Source: Gaertneriomyces semiglobifer (lineage: Eukaryota; Chytridiomycota; Chytridiomycetes; Spizellomycetales; Spizellomycetaceae). Taken from it: a DNA stretch of 64,000 bases. Position 1 is the first letter of the stretch. Each line of letters starts with the position of its first letter. Made by a program: the position numbers and the translations under genes. This document shows, in pieces, positions 20,780-33,500 of this stretch. The notes beneath the pieces were generated by a model, which did no database searches, was not told the origin of the DNA, and saw only the letters and a program-made list of their open reading frames with translations. The stretch is taken from the NCBI GenBank assembly GCA_025558075.1, contig JAHLKF010000008.1:744001-808000 (forward strand), read 5' to 3'.

Positions 20780-21597
20780 CTACCTTTTCAAATACGTAAT
20801 CTGGAAGCCGCATACAGCGATAAGCAGCGCCATTTGAACAAGCGACCAGAAAATGACTCGGGAGTTGGTGCTCTCGGCAGCTACAAATGAGTTCGCAAAT
20901 TGTGAGATCAAGTGAACACTCCACAACGTAACGCTGCTATCATACACACTTTTGCGATGTCTTTTCTCCCTCTGCATCAGGTACGCGTGCTCGTCACGCA
21001 CAGCGCGAATGCTTCCCGCGAGGACGCGGATCTCACTCTGCAGGTGCTCCGTCGGATCATCAATACTCTCTTTCATCTCACGCTCTTCAATCTTCCATTT
21101 TTCGTCAGGGCCATGAACAGTGAAAGAAACTCGCTTCTCTGCAGCTGCTCCACGCTACAGGTCACGATTTATTAGTTACGATCGGAGAACGATTGATCTC
21201 CAGAAGTCAGCTTACTTTGTTGCTGAAGCAGTACACATAGTTGCCCTCAATCTCTGCGTTAAAGCCAAACGTGGCATCTGATTCGCCTTTGACAGTATGA
21301 AGTGGTCTAGAGTTTGGTGCGTACAGCTGAGGGTGATAAACCGTGATGAATCGTCTGTGTGCGAATCATACGGACGAACCGAAATGCATGATATACCACA
21401 AAATCAATGTCTAAACTGCCACCATCTTCCACTTCATAGGAGAGATCTAGTCTGTCTTTCGGACGTAACGGTTCGGTGAAACACTGCTCGGCGTGATTCG
21501 GCAATCTGATGGTGAATGTATTGGATGCGCTAGCGCATGAGGCCACCAGTAGCACGGCTAAAGCCGTTGCAAGGCAAAAGGTTCGTCTAGACCACAT
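20780..21597 (-). CDS. p24/TMED family cargo receptor
   Basis: Exons on the minus strand 21597-21397, 21326-21216 and 21154-20780 (introns 70 and 61 nt) give 228 aa. A signal peptide (CLATALAVLLVASCASAS) precedes a GOLD domain with CFTEPLRPKDRLDLSYEVEDGG, LDIDFV and YVYCFSN; the two cysteines of CF(T/S) form the usual disulfide. A membrane-proximal coiled coil (HLQSEIRVLAGSIRAVRDEH) and one C-terminal TM (VQMALLIAVCGFQITYL) end in a very short basic tail, LKR. p24 proteins cycle between ER and Golgi in COPI/COPII vesicles and select GPI-anchored cargo. Subfamily not assigned. Convergent with PS synthase. Confidence 0.9.
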
Positions 21598-22279
21598 GGT
21601 TAGTCGGTAGGAGCGGCACTCTCCTTCGATGATTGCGGGACGAAGCGAAGGTACCCTCAACTCGCAACTCGTAGTAATTGGGTCTGATAGAACGGTGCCA
21701 ACTCACTCACCGTCCCGACGCGGTTTGCAGGTCATGTGATCAGAAATGTGGCCCAGTTACATTGGCCGACACAAGCAGAGCAACCCGTCCACTACACGGA
21801 AAGGCTTAGAGGGATGAGTTACGCTATTAGAAACCTGCGCCTAATAAGAATGTTGTCGGCGTGCTTCCTAAGGCCCCATCATGCCAGAAGGTCATGGGCT
21901 GGCATGGAAGAATGCCTAGGTTTTGCGCCGATCTCAAACCCGCCCACCCATGACGAACACGGTCGAAACCCTTCCAACGTCCTTCAGTTACTGTACAAAT
22001 TATATGATCTCACTTTTTTCAATGCTCGATGAACGAACGCAAGTGGCATTCTGAATTCTTCGCAGCACTGTTGAGTTAGTGGGTTGTCCAAACCACATCA
22101 TCCCCATCGCGGGCACTTCATACCAGACTGGAATGGTGATCAATAACACATCCACGTGACCATATTTGGTTTTGGCGAAAGCGCGGCGGAGTGCAAAGGA
22201 CAAAAGTGTTTCTGGGAACACTGTGAGGCAGCACTCAAGAGGTCAACGGACAAGAAGAACGTCGAACCTTACCACCGCC
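21598..22279. other. divergent intergenic region (p24 gene / SURF6)
   Basis: About 680 nt between two outward-facing genes, presumably carrying both promoters. No clear TATA box or repeat was noted. Confidence 0.4.
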
Positions 22280-23489
22280 ATGCCGGCAACTGTCTCACCG
22301 GGCGACCCTCTTGATGGTCTTAAAGGCCGTCTAACGGAACATAGACGTACATTCGATGCATTGATCGAGTTGATACCCCCAAAGTACTACTTTGCGAAGG
22401 AGGAGGATGATCAGAGTGGAAAGTTCATGCATAATAAGAAGAATAATGCGCCGAAACAAGTGATCAAGGAAGCGACCAAGAAAGCGAAAAAGGCAAAACT
22501 TGATCCTGCAAACGCCAAATCAGTCCTAGACATCCAACAGGAACAACTTCTTGCTGAAAAGGAGGAAAAAGGAGATGCGGCTGATGAGCTTGAGAATGGT
22601 GATACGAGCGACGGCTCACATGCCGATGGTAAAGTTGCTTTACCTTGTTGTTATGGTGGAGCGCCCTCTCATGTACCGCATTTTAGACGAAATTGCGTTC
22701 CAACCCCTGCCATCCGGATCTATTACAGAGCTTAAGGAAAAGCTACAAAACAGAATTCAGGAGCTCCGTGCTAAGCGGAAAGCTCCAGCTGAAGAAGAGA
22801 CGTCAGCACCGAAAAGCCGACAGGAGATTTTGGAAAAGCGGGCGAAAAAGAAGAGGGAGCGAAAGGATAGCATTCAACAGAAGAAGGAGAAGAGACGAAA
22901 GCTCGATGACACAACGGTAGTAACTAGTCATGTAGCACTCGCGGCACGCACGAGTAAAATTAACGCCCTTCGTTCCCAGGGCATGGCTGTTCAAGGCGAA
23001 GCTAAAAACTCAGCAAAACCACAGGCTACCGATGATGTTAAAGAGGCGGTGATGTTTGGAAACGTAGACTTTGGAATAGCTCCTGTGGCTAAAAAGCGGA
23101 AGGGGCCTACGGATATCGCCGGACAATTACGTCAAGCGGAGGCTAAGAAACAGAAGTTGGAGAAGCTGAAGCAAGAAAACGCCGAGAAGGCTTCCTCAAT
23201 TGAAGATGCGGAGCGGTGGAACAAGGTGTTGAAACAGGCCGAGGGCGAAAAGGTGAAGGATGATGTTAAACTGCTGAAGAAAAGTCTTAAGCGCAAGGAG
23301 CAAGAGAAGAAGAAGAGTGCTACTGCTTGGTCCGATAGGCAGGCTCAGCAGAAGAAAGAAGAGGACGAGCGGTTAAAGAAGCGTGAGGCGAATATCAAGG
23401 CCAGGCACGAAGGCAAGGGAGTAAAGGGGAAAAGCAAGAAGCAGCGCCCAGGCTTTGAGGGAGGGTCTCGGAAAAAGAAAACCAAATAG
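22280..23489 (+). CDS. RRP14: SURF6/Rrp14 ribosome-biogenesis protein
   Basis: Exons 22280-22628 and 22687-23489 (58-nt intron GTAAAG...TTAG) encode 383 aa. The amino part has RRTFDALIELIPPKYYF, the Rrp14 N-terminal signature; the middle has ITELKEKLQNRIQELRAKRK; the carboxyl half is an extended Lys/Glu/Arg helix with VMFGNVDFG, TDIAGQLRQAEAKKQKLEKL, EDAERWNKVLKQAEGEKVKDD and AWSDRQAQQKKEEDERLKKR, all typical of SURF6. SURF6/Rrp14 is a nucleolar protein needed for 40S and 60S subunit assembly. The tail KKQRPGFEGGSRKKKTK is a basic nuclear/nucleolar signal. Convergent with the CEP95-like gene. Confidence 0.92.
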
Positions 23490-23758
23490 GTTCTAGTTGA
23501 CTTAATTTAATTGATTGAATTTTCTCGCTCCATTATGAGCGCGATGGCTCCATTGCTGGAAGATCGTTCAGGTGTAAGATTTTATTTATAATAGTATGCG
23601 GGTGGATACTACCAAATGGCTGGGTCGATTACTTCTTGCAAGCGCAGACCAGCATTTTCCAAAATTTCTTGGCCTTCAGGAGCCAAGTTCAGCTGATTAT
23701 CCAGAGTTATCTCATCGAGGCGTCTGTGGCAGATATACAGGTGTCATGAACAGTATGC

Positions 23759-25620
23759 CTATTGCTGTAGAAACGCGAATGCCGTGTTCTGGACAAGATT
23801 CTCAGCATCGTTGTGGCGAAATATATGGGTATTCACGTCTACATCAAGCTTCTCACGTATTCTTTTAATATGTGCTTTCGCAGCCGATTTCTGATCGCGC
23901 AGAAGTCGTCTCTTTTCCTGCACGCATAGAAAACAGTTCAGCACATCAATAGGCGCGAGCAAACCGACCTGCTCATCAGCAACTAACCTCCTCAAAGGCC
24001 TTGACAACAATAACCTCCTCTTTTCGCGACCTCTCAAGTTGCTCAGTCAAGATCTGAATTTGATCGCGGTAAAAGTTTTCTTTTGCAATCTCCTTTCTTC
24101 TCTTTTCTTCATCTCTCTGCTTTTGGAGGTCTTGCTGTCTCCGCCTTTCTTCCAAAATGGCGGCTCTCTGTTTCTTGGCGTACGAGTCGAATAACTTGCG
24201 ACTTAGCTGGATACGAATCTCATGTTACTCCGCTGCACTCAATGCCGAGGATCGAGTACAAAAACTAGCTCACCTGTTCATTCTGGTCATCCCACTTTCG
24301 CTTATAGCCATTCACCTGTTGCCGCACATCCTTCCGCGTCATTTCCATCTTGATCAACCGGCGACGTCGATCATTAAGTTCGGCATCCGCAGCTCGCAGT
24401 GCGTCAACTTCTTTCTGCTTTTGACGTTGGATGAGAGAACGCTTGAGTGATGCCGCTGTTGCACGCATGTTCTTAATCTCAACATCTTCTTTGGACGCTT
24501 CCTCTTGCAGCTGTACTTTCCGGCGCCTAGTTCGTTCGTTCAGAGCTCTCTCCCAAGTCTGCACTGTATCTTTCCAAACGTTCTTGTTAATTTTGTCCGG
24601 GATTTGTATCCCTGGCAGACCTTCCTGGACCAAATGCGTATATAGTTGGATATTCTTCTCAGGCATTGGCAGAGATGGTCCTTCCGACGCGTCCGTATCC
24701 GATGTGTTGGATGTATCACGCCCAGTTTCTCTTACTGTCCATGGCGCTTGCAAACGAGTTGGCGTTCTCGGACTGCCTCTACGTGTTGCATGACTTCGTA
24801 GTAATCGCGCACGGCGCTGCTTTAGCGCCTTTGTGTATGGTGTGTCTTTGGAGCTAACACGTAAGGCAGGAGGCGTTCGATGGTGAACTGTAGCGGGGCG
24901 GCGTCGCTTCGGTGACCTCTGTTCCTTCATTGATTCCTCGATATCTGACTGTCCGTCCCCTAAATACGATCCATCGCCGGGATGCTCATCATATTCATTC
25001 ACACCGTGGACCTGCACGTCATCCGATAGTTCATCATCAGCACCCGCAAATGTTCCTGCTTGCGGGTGAAACGCATAACTTTCGTTTGCACGTAGCTTTC
25101 CCAAATATTGAGTGCTGTATCCTTCGTCGCGTTCCGCATCACTATCGCTTTTCTCGGTTTCGGACTTGGCTTGGCTAACTCCATCTACAGGCGCGGCCCC
25201 TCCGCGCGAAGATGCTTTCCTCACAGTCCCATCCTCCAGCACTCTACCAATTTCCCCAAAAATCTCGATCAAATTTATGATAGCACTCATATCCCCATCA
25301 ACCACAGCTTCTGCCCCGATATGACCCAGATCTGTTTTCAATACGGTCGCTGCTAGCTCATCCAAGACCAGTTGAACATTATGGACACGGGCACTATGAG
25401 TTGATGCATTGCGCCGCAATATTCCTGGCACACGAGTCTCGAAGAGACCTTCAAAGAGAGCTACCCATAGTGTTGGAACACAATCACGCAGGCTAGTGAT
25501 TGAAACCGGTACGTGTATCTGATCTAGAAGATGTTGCAGAGTCTGCACAGCTGCATTCAATCCATGCGGATCCGCTTTCGGAGCTTGTCGAGTTCGCTTA
25601 CGCTTGTGACTCTCTTCCAT
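23759..25620 (-). CDS. CEP95: CEP95-like centrosomal/basal-body coiled-coil protein
   Basis: Minus-strand exons 25620-24274, 24206-23988 and 23917-23759 (introns 67 and 70 nt) give 574 aa. Residues about 15-115 (HVPVSITSLRDCVPTLWVAL, HNVQLVLDELAATVL, LGHIGAEAVVDGDMSAIINL, EIFGEI) line up with the N-terminal domain of animal CEP95 (CCDC45). A disordered acidic/basic middle follows, then a long C-terminal coiled coil (about 400-560) through LFDSYAKKQRAAILEERRRQ. CEP95 localises to centrosomes and spindle poles; in this fungus a basal-body role is the natural inference. The second intron donor is GTTAGT. Identification rests on remembered family features. Confidence 0.72.
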
Positions 25621-26288
25621 CGTGCTCCTACCGTTTTCTGACGCACACGTTCCAAAGGTTCACGAGGTCGACAATAAGACAAACGTTTCCCTTTAGGTTC
25701 CAAATTTGGGAGCCAAGTCCAGATCGGTGGCGGACGTCGGGCGAGTACGCATCTGGTTCGCCCTGAATGCTATGGATGTCAGGCTTTACTTGCAGTGCAG
25801 AGCTTAAATTTAAAGAAATGCACCATGTCCGAAGTCGTTTGTCGCGCGCGCTAACGCGTCGAAGCTTCAAATTCACATTAAGTTTCCTGTCCTGCAGCCG
25901 GGAGTAAACCTAACGTACTGCTGGAAGGACAATTAGAGAAATGAATAGGAATGCTAACGGAGAGGGAAGCTGGCTCCTTCCTGTAACCCCTCTGCCTAGT
26001 TGGGTCAAGAAGTTGTGAGCATGATATCGCCTTTGTTGCAACATTTCCTTGCAACCAGATGCACTCTGCGACTGAGAAGTTTTAAGTACGATATCCTATT
26101 GATTCAGTAAAGAAAAGTGTACGGCACATTACTGAAGACTACTATTAAGTGGGCCATCAGGATCAATAGAACCCATAATTACACGCACTTATGCCGGGAA
26201 TAAGTTCCTGCTCAGGGTTCCTTAAGCGTCAACAACACAACAACATCAAACCAATGTTCTGCAGAAATACCTAATCCCGCATATACGG
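25621..26288. other. intergenic
   Basis: About 670 nt between the CEP95-like start and the 3' end of the mucin-like gene. No gene or repeat recognised. Confidence 0.4.
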
Positions 26289-26699
26289 TCAAACCGTGGC
26301 TGTGGCCGTTGCCGTGGCAGTTTCAGCTGTCGCCGTGGTCGTGGTGGTCATCGTCATTGTAATAGTCTCTGCAGCCGTGGTTGCCTAGAAAAGAATGTGC
26401 AGAATGTGCATAAAATGCCCACTAGCGAATGTAACGACTGGCTTCTCATTTACTTACGCCAGGCTGGAATGCAATCACAAATGCCGGGGCAGGAGCGGTG
26501 GCGGTAGCGGTCGCGGTCGCGGTCGCGGTTTCTGTAGCTGTAGTACCAGTTGCGGTAGTTCCAGTGCCAGTACCCGTATCTTGGGCCTAGCATTTTCCTG
26601 TCAATAGCTGATAACAGTGAGAAAACATTAAAAGGTACTCACAGATGCGAAACCGGCAAAGATGGCCAGTACGACGCAAAGGAGCGAAGAGAAATTCAT
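26289..26699 (-). CDS. small secreted Thr/Ala-rich mucin-like protein
   Basis: Minus-strand exons 26699-26643, 26586-26458 and 26384-26289 (introns 56 and 73 nt, all phase 0) give 93 aa. A signal peptide MNFSSLLCVVLAIFAGFAS ends at the first splice junction. The second exon encodes TGTGTGTTATGTTATETATA-like repeats and a short hydrophobic segment APAFVIAFQPG; the third is again Thr-rich with a run of AT dipeptides. High threonine content implies heavy O-mannosylation, as in cell-wall or adhesive proteins. No cysteines in the mature part and no known domain. The frame is too short and split to stand out without splicing. Confidence 0.62.
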
Positions 26700-27380
26700 T
26701 CTGGTGCGTTGACTGAGAGAGTGGGAGTTACTGAAGTAGTTTGTACACGTCGTATTAGGTGGAGATGAGACGTTAGGACACGAGCGACGAGATCTGTCGT
26801 TTTCAATATTCGCTGAAACGCCAATCCTGATGCGACTCGGGCTGGTAAGCACTCGATCGGTGCGTTATTATATGTTTCCATTCGTCCATCCCGCCTTAAC
26901 TGGCGTATACTGTCTTTGATCTACGCGAGTAGTTTCCGTATCCGCATGCCCGTTCCCAGCGATTAGGCATCGGCAGCGTAAACTGGGAGTGCTAACGCGA
27001 TTTTTGAACGCGCGTAGTGAACCCCGTTTGTTTATCCTCTATTCGCAAGCAGCTATTTTGATGAATTAAAGACTCCACCGCAGCGCTATCGATCTCGCTA
27101 AATTGAGAGAATGTACCACTCGACGCTATCGCTATCAGTTTCCGGTGGGAAAATCAATGTCACTGTGCATTCTCAGGACGACTTGGAAGCCTCTTTGAAT
27201 CGCGAGCATCGTCACCCTTTGCAATAAGGAGGTTTGTTCATCGAAACTTGTTTTCACAGTACGATACCATAGATGTAGCTAATCAGGGGCAAATGGTATA
27301 CACTACGTCCAGTACGCAGTGGAGCCACTATGGTCTATGTCTAAGCTGCAGCCAGCACAGCCACGATCTATCTAACCTCT
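26700..27380. other. intergenic
   Basis: About 680 nt, upstream of the mucin-like gene and downstream of the LVIVD gene. No gene or repeat recognised. Confidence 0.4.
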
Positions 27381-28852
27381 CTACGCAATACATTTGGGAG
27401 GGTTAGGCGTGGGGGGAGCAGGATCCGCTTCGGCGTGCTTGACGACGAAAAGACCACGCTCAATACTGTTAACCAAAATGTTACCACTCTTGAAGTAGGG
27501 ATAGTTCGACCAAGACCCTTCAAACTCTACCACGTCCCGCTCAGGTGTAACGTCAAAGTAGGCGAACTCTGTGAGCTTTCCATTGGCAATGTCCTTAACG
27601 TCATTTACTCGGAGACCAGAGCCGTAGTTGGATTGGTAAGACAAGTTGCCCTTAATGTACAGGTTGTGATCGATGGACAAGACAGGACTCCGGTACGAGT
27701 CGATGTACTTGGGGGCAGTAAGGTCACGGGCGTCCCAAATATAGGTTTGGGTATGGCCGTCGTTGACTTTTTCGAGTTCATCGAGTTCGTCATCAAGGAG
27801 GAGGTATGCCTGGTCCTCGGTTAACCAACCCTGGTGAGTGTAAGCCGATCCGACGTAAGGAGTACGAGACAATTGCACAATCTTGCTCTTGTCGGTCACG
27901 TCCCAAATGGTCAACGTGTCTTCGTTGTATGCGAAAGCGATTTCTTTGCCTTGGAAGCGGGTGTCAGGACCTTTATAGTTAACGATCTGGGCATCGTGAA
28001 CGTAACCGTCGTCGTCCGCACAACCGGCAAACTTGGGGGAAGCTGGCTCGCGGATGTCAACAATGTGCAGACCACTGTTGCAAGTTCTGGAACCGACGCA
28101 GTAAGCGAAGCCACTGTCTTCATTGATGGCAATGTTGTGGCAACTGCCAAACTCCTTGTATATGGTGGTGGGTTGGAACACTTGCGGCGTTGAGACGTTA
28201 CGAAGTTGGGTGAGGTCGAAAACTTGGAGTGCGTGCTTGTTCGAGCGTGCATCGTCAGCAACAATGTAAGCGTGGTCTTTGTAAACCTTAACATCACGCC
28301 ATGAGAGGCGAGGTAGCTCGGGTACATTCGTATGGACACGGCCAAGATACTTGGGTTCGCTGGGTTTGGTTACGTCAACGAAAGCAGTGCCATCTGTTTG
28401 TCCGACAACGGCAATCTCAGCGCCGGTGACTGGGTCCGTCCACCCCCAGATGTCGTTACCGAAACCAGCGCCGCTGCCCAAGTCGGTATGAGGGATGAAG
28501 GAGAGAAGGTCAAGACCCTTGCACGGATATTCGCCTGCAAACCCATCGACACACTTCGTGAAACCAAGAGGTGTAGGGGCAGCTAATGCGAGGTTTTGTT
28601 GCCGAGCACAGACCAGAGACGTAGAGGTCTCACATTGCTCCCAAGCGGCAACTTTGTGTTGCATGAGTTTACTCATGAGAGCATTAGGGTCTATGAGGGC
28701 TACATTAGACTAAGCTCTACGGGATCGAGGACACTTTACTCACCAGCTTTCTGGCATTCACCAATGCAATGAGCTTGACCATCGTTGGGGACAGCGGGCG
28801 CCGCGCTGGCGGTGGCAGCGATCAAGGCGAGAAACGCGAGAGACGCCTTCAT
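27381..28852 (-). CDS. secreted LVIVD-repeat (choice-of-anchor B type) beta-propeller protein
   Basis: Minus-strand exons 28852-28744 and 28699-27381 (44-nt intron; the only acceptor that keeps the frame) give 475 aa. A signal peptide (MKASLAFLALIAATASAA) precedes Cys-containing residues 20-90 and then about seven propeller-like repeats: GNDIWGWTDPVTGAEIAVVG, YLGRVHTNVPE, WRDVKVYKDHAYIVADDA, GLHIVDIREPASPKFAGCAD, YTHQGWLTEDQAYLLLDDE and LLSIDHNLYIKGN-like elements. Bacterial and marine proteins annotated choice-of-anchor B use the same LVIVD layout; their ligands are unknown. Extracellular by the signal peptide; no anchor seen. Confidence 0.82.
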
Positions 28853-28861
28853 GATGATCCA

Positions 28862-30585
28862 ATTCTCAAGTATGAGGTATGGGATCGTGGGCGTAGGATT
28901 TCCTGAATTTGAAGGGACTTACAGGGGAAACATCCTTCGGGACTTCTCATTTATATAAAACCATTTCATCGCCATCTGCCGGACGTTGCGACAGTGTGTT
29001 GCGACAGTGGTGGAGGAAAATCCATGACTCTCGTCAGCAGCACGGTTCAGTTGAACTCCACTGTTGAGAATTCCCCGCGCATCCGCAATGCCATGATCTT
29101 CGTAATTTCAACAGTTATGGAATATGATGAATAGCGGTAGCGTCACCTCGGTTGGTGATGATGTGCAAGTTCTCTATCAGCGGGGTTGCGGAAGTTCATC
29201 CACATCTGTGCGATGTCGTGCGACAACGAAAAACTGCCTGGAAGAGATCTGGAAACTTTCTCGTGGACAAATTTAACATCCAACGACGTGTCCGCCGTGT
29301 CTCACCACGCGCGTGGTACGTCGTCGGGCATCTTATCATCGGCCGACAGAATCATTGAGCAGTGACTGCTACCATGACTTTTGGTTGGCAGGGTGTGTGG
29401 GCCCTGCGCAGTGGGGTGCGCTGGTGTATGGATGACCAAACAGCATTCAACGCCGGGCCTGGTGATGCAGATTTCTCCACACGCCTCTCTCGGGGTGCAC
29501 AGAATGCTTCTGCCATATCGTTGTGTTCGAGTGGCTCCCACATTGCCCAAGACCGTCCTGCTTTCCACGCAGTGCGTGCGGGAACAAATCATGGTCATTC
29601 AAGGCGATACCATGGCGGTATTCCTGTGTGGTCGTCAAGTAGGTGCCCTTCATCGACTTGGAATGGCAGCCGCCCGACCAGTATTATTTTTCGAAGCTAC
29701 ATGTCAAATCAATTGACCAGTGTTCCTCCATTCCCACTAATAACTTACAGCGGCGGCGACGTAGAAGGTTGAGGACCTTGGGGAGCATGCAAACGACGTA
29801 GAAGATAATACAAGGCACTGCATGGTAACGACAACACCATGCCATCATCTTGGCCTGAAATTGTCGAACGCAATTGGAATTACTTGTTGCAGGGCAAGGC
29901 CTACCCAGTCTTACCAACATGCACACCCGCTCTTAACGGCGGACGTAAACGGTATCGAACAGTCCAATCGAATATCGCAACCAACACATGCCTCTGCTCC
30001 CTGGTGCATGCCTGTGTATAGATAGATGCCTGCACTTGTGTTCCCCAACACCGCAACGCTCTTCATTAAGGGCGGTACCAAACATGGTTCCATTGATAAT
30101 TATCTCAGGCAGCATCAACGTGCTTCATTTTGTGGGCAGTTGGAGAACGAAAAGTGTCTCAGGACGATGCTATGTTCTCGAGCCGCTGTCGTCGCCTGGT
30201 GACCTGCAGGTCGAGTGCATCATATAAGAACTATAAATCACTTATCGTCAATCCCGTTGATAAAGGGACAATTGCCATCACACTGTGACGACAAGGCGAG
30301 TGAGCGTTGAAATAAACTTTCGGCCACAAAGTTTGATGGCAGTCCGAGAAAGTAGAGCATAATACAAGGGTCATGCAAGCGAGGTAGGGACAGTAAACTC
30401 TACCGTCTGACGGGTATGCTCTGCTGTGACGGGGGATCCCTTAAGTAGGTTGATGCTGCAGCTGTAAACGCATCAATGTAGGTTTCTTTTCCATTGCAGC
30501 GCGTTCGTCTGAGTCAGGGCAAGGTTCTGACGACCAGAATCGGCCGTTCTCCCGCGAATATGAAGAACTCTTTTAAGTAAACAGT
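28862..30585. other. gene-poor stretch
   Basis: About 1.7 kb. Short overlapping frames occur on both strands around 29.3-29.8 kb, but none shows a domain, signal peptide or consistent splice structure. No repeat recognised. Confidence 0.45.
28950..28961 (-). promoter_or_regulatory. TATA box of the LVIVD-protein gene
   Basis: TTTTATATAAA on the minus strand lies about 100 nt before the ATG at 28852, a usual distance for a fungal core promoter. Confidence 0.45.
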
Positions 30586-33500
30586 ATGCTGCAGCACGCA
30601 CAACAGATTGTTGCTGGCAAGGCCAACGTCGGGACGGCGGCGGCGTGTGGAATATACGCCGGTGCGAGGTACTTGGTAAGCATCTATGCACTCGCCACTC
30701 CACGCGTCAAGTAACCCTCTAATACCGAGGACTGGCTAGGTCTACGCTAGCGCAGGGCACTGTCTCGTTTACAATGGGTATTGCGAGTTCGTGCAGGTGC
30801 TGAGGGATCCCGAGGATCTTGATGGGACGCAGGACGTTACTGCTGTCTGCATGAGATTGGATGGTGCTGAGGTATGAAACCACTGCCAATTCCGCGGATC
30901 GGACGATGAAATAACACGGCCATGCGCAGGTAGCAGTTGGATACAATACCAAGGTCCTTTTGTTTCGGCCGCGTAGGAACGACGAGAGAATATCATGGGT
31001 TCTTACCGCCACTCTTCAACAAGATTACACGGTCCGCGCACTTTCTTGGGGCGGACAGGGACAGCTCCTCGTCGCCGGAAAGCGGTTAACAATATGGGAG
31101 CAGCCGAAACGCAACTCAGCGCAGGAGGTATCGGAAGAAGGCTTGCGGCTGGTGTGGTCGGTTGAGCTTGCGGCGGAGGCAGTTGCAGCAGAGTTTTCGC
31201 CGGACGCGGACTTCTTTTCTACGTATGGTGCAGACGACCCTCTGGTCAAGATATGGTATCAGAACCGTCAGGAAGGCTCAGGCGGTGGACCAACGTATGA
31301 TTTTTGCTACTTACCGCATCCGCGTACTGTGGTCAACGTGGAGTGGAGAAAGACTTCAGAGAAGCGATGGTCAGTGGAAGATAATATTCTCAAGACCATA
31401 TCCACGGATAATATATGTCGATTTTGGGCACCAATGACAGTGAGTGAGCCATACCGATTCGACCTTCGGGTAACAATCGATCCCTGCGACTTCCCATTAA
31501 CAGAAGACGTTGACGCTGCATCGCCACGGCACACATGCCATATTCACTGGCTAGATACCGAAGAGATAAAAAAAGCAGTACATGCCGAACAAAGGACTGG
31601 GCAACCATCCACAACAGATTCGGGAAGAGCTGGCTCCACCCTCTTGAAGAGCCAGAAGGTTTTGGACACGGTAAAGGATTATCCAGACATGTTGTTTCAC
31701 ATACAAAGTGATGGAAGCATGGTGGTATGGGCAGTTCAAGGGCTCACCGGACAGCCACGCCGGATACCCAAGGTACTTGTGGTGATGAAGAACGTCGGCA
31801 CCGTACCTCAAAGCGACTTCGGCTTTTTCACGAGTAAAGTCATAGTTTACCACAGTGTCCGCAACGACAAGCATTACCCTATTGTTTTCCCGGCGGAGGT
31901 GCAAATCTTTGGACAACGAGGCGATGGAGCCATGCGTTGCTATACCATGAACTTGGACGACTTCTTTGCCACGTCCTGGATTGCGCCTCGCCTGGCGCTG
32001 AAACATGCATGGGATGGCCCTCGGAAGGTTACGAAGCGCTTTTGGCGACACCCAAATATGAATTTGATGGCGTGCGCGGCGAACACGGAGGAGGTTGTGG
32101 TATTCAGGACGGTGGCATCTCATAGTGGGCTCAAAGCAACCGACGCGCTGACCGCTGCTGCGAACATTCCAATTTCTACAACGGAAATTGCATCTACGTC
32201 AGTGGTCTGGTTACCGAACGGTTGGTTCTTTTCCTCCATCCTCAATGTAAGCTTTTTATGACCTCGTCTTTTCAGGGCCATTTGCCATGGTACACGACAA
32301 GACATTGCGTATTCATCAAGTCCAGGATGCAGGCCATCTGCAACTCGGGGTGCTCCCAGGATTGGTGTCCGAAAAGCCATTGTTGCTGCTAGAAGCCATG
32401 TATGACCCCAGTGGTACTACCACCCCGGACAACCGGACCGTCCACGTTATCGCCTTAACTGACGACGCAACAGTCTTCATTTGGGCTGTGTCCTTCGTCA
32501 ATTCAAGTTTTCAATCAAGTGATCTCGTAAGCTGTAAAAAGCTCCCGCTGCCAACATCAACTCAAGTTGTTTTCGCGGCGGCCACGGATGTCATGGCCTC
32601 CGTGTATTACCCTTATTCGCCACTCGGGGCACACCTGTTCTTAACGTATTCTTCCGACTCGCACTTCCGATTTTGGAACACTGCGGATGGATGTCTTTCG
32701 TCGATCTCGGCCAGCAGTGAAGACTACTGGGAGATGGTCGCCGAATTTGAGAGTAAAGAAGAAATTGAGCTGATGGCTGCTAGCGCTTTTGGCAAGCTAT
32801 GTACTGGTATGCACCCGTGTTGCATTACATGACCTTGGCTGCGCGCTGAAGTTGACTTAACTAAGTTGTGATTTAGTTGTTAACAAAGATGGCATGCGTG
32901 AAGTCACCGTGTGGAGTAATGAGTCAACTGGCTTGGCAATGCGAAAGGAGTGGAGTGTCATGGTTGGGTAAGCCGCGTGGAATTTTTGGAAGCCTCGCAA
33001 CGCTCGTTGTTCAAACCACTTGTTTCGTAGTGACGAGGTTCTGGGATTGGACTGGTATTTCTCCTCGGGAGGCCAACACTTGCTGGCCGTAGCTCGGTCA
33101 AATCGAATACAGGTATACTGTCAAATTCGGCTAAGTAACGTAGATGACTCTCCCTCCTGGACGAGTACGCGGGACATTGATTTGGATAGGTGAAATGACC
33201 TCCTTGTGTGTCGCCTTGGTGACGTTTATTCAATCCGTACCCTTAGGTCTAATCCGGCAGTTGCCATCTCATGGTTGACTAACGGCTCTCTGTTGGTTGC
33301 CACTGAGTTCTACATGAGTGTATATGAAAAGTGGTTGGATAGCAGGGAACCTGCTGGTGCGTCACCATCCTTGCCTACGCTGGCGTATGCACGCTGACTT
33401 CTATTGTTGAATGCAGATGCTACTGGACCACAACAGCTGTTTTCCATGGTTGCTGAGCTCAATGGGCGCTTACCTGATCATCACCCGCAGCTGCTGCTGC

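Noticed and set aside
29302..29772. Overlapping frames of 100-136 codons on both strands
   Set aside because: No motif, signal peptide or splice-linked extension; competing frames of equal length on both strands point to chance.
32247..32275. A 29-nt intron in RAV1 starting at GTAAGC
   Set aside because: Too short compared with all others here and breaks the frame; the GTTGGT donor at 32221 gives a normal 55-nt intron in frame.
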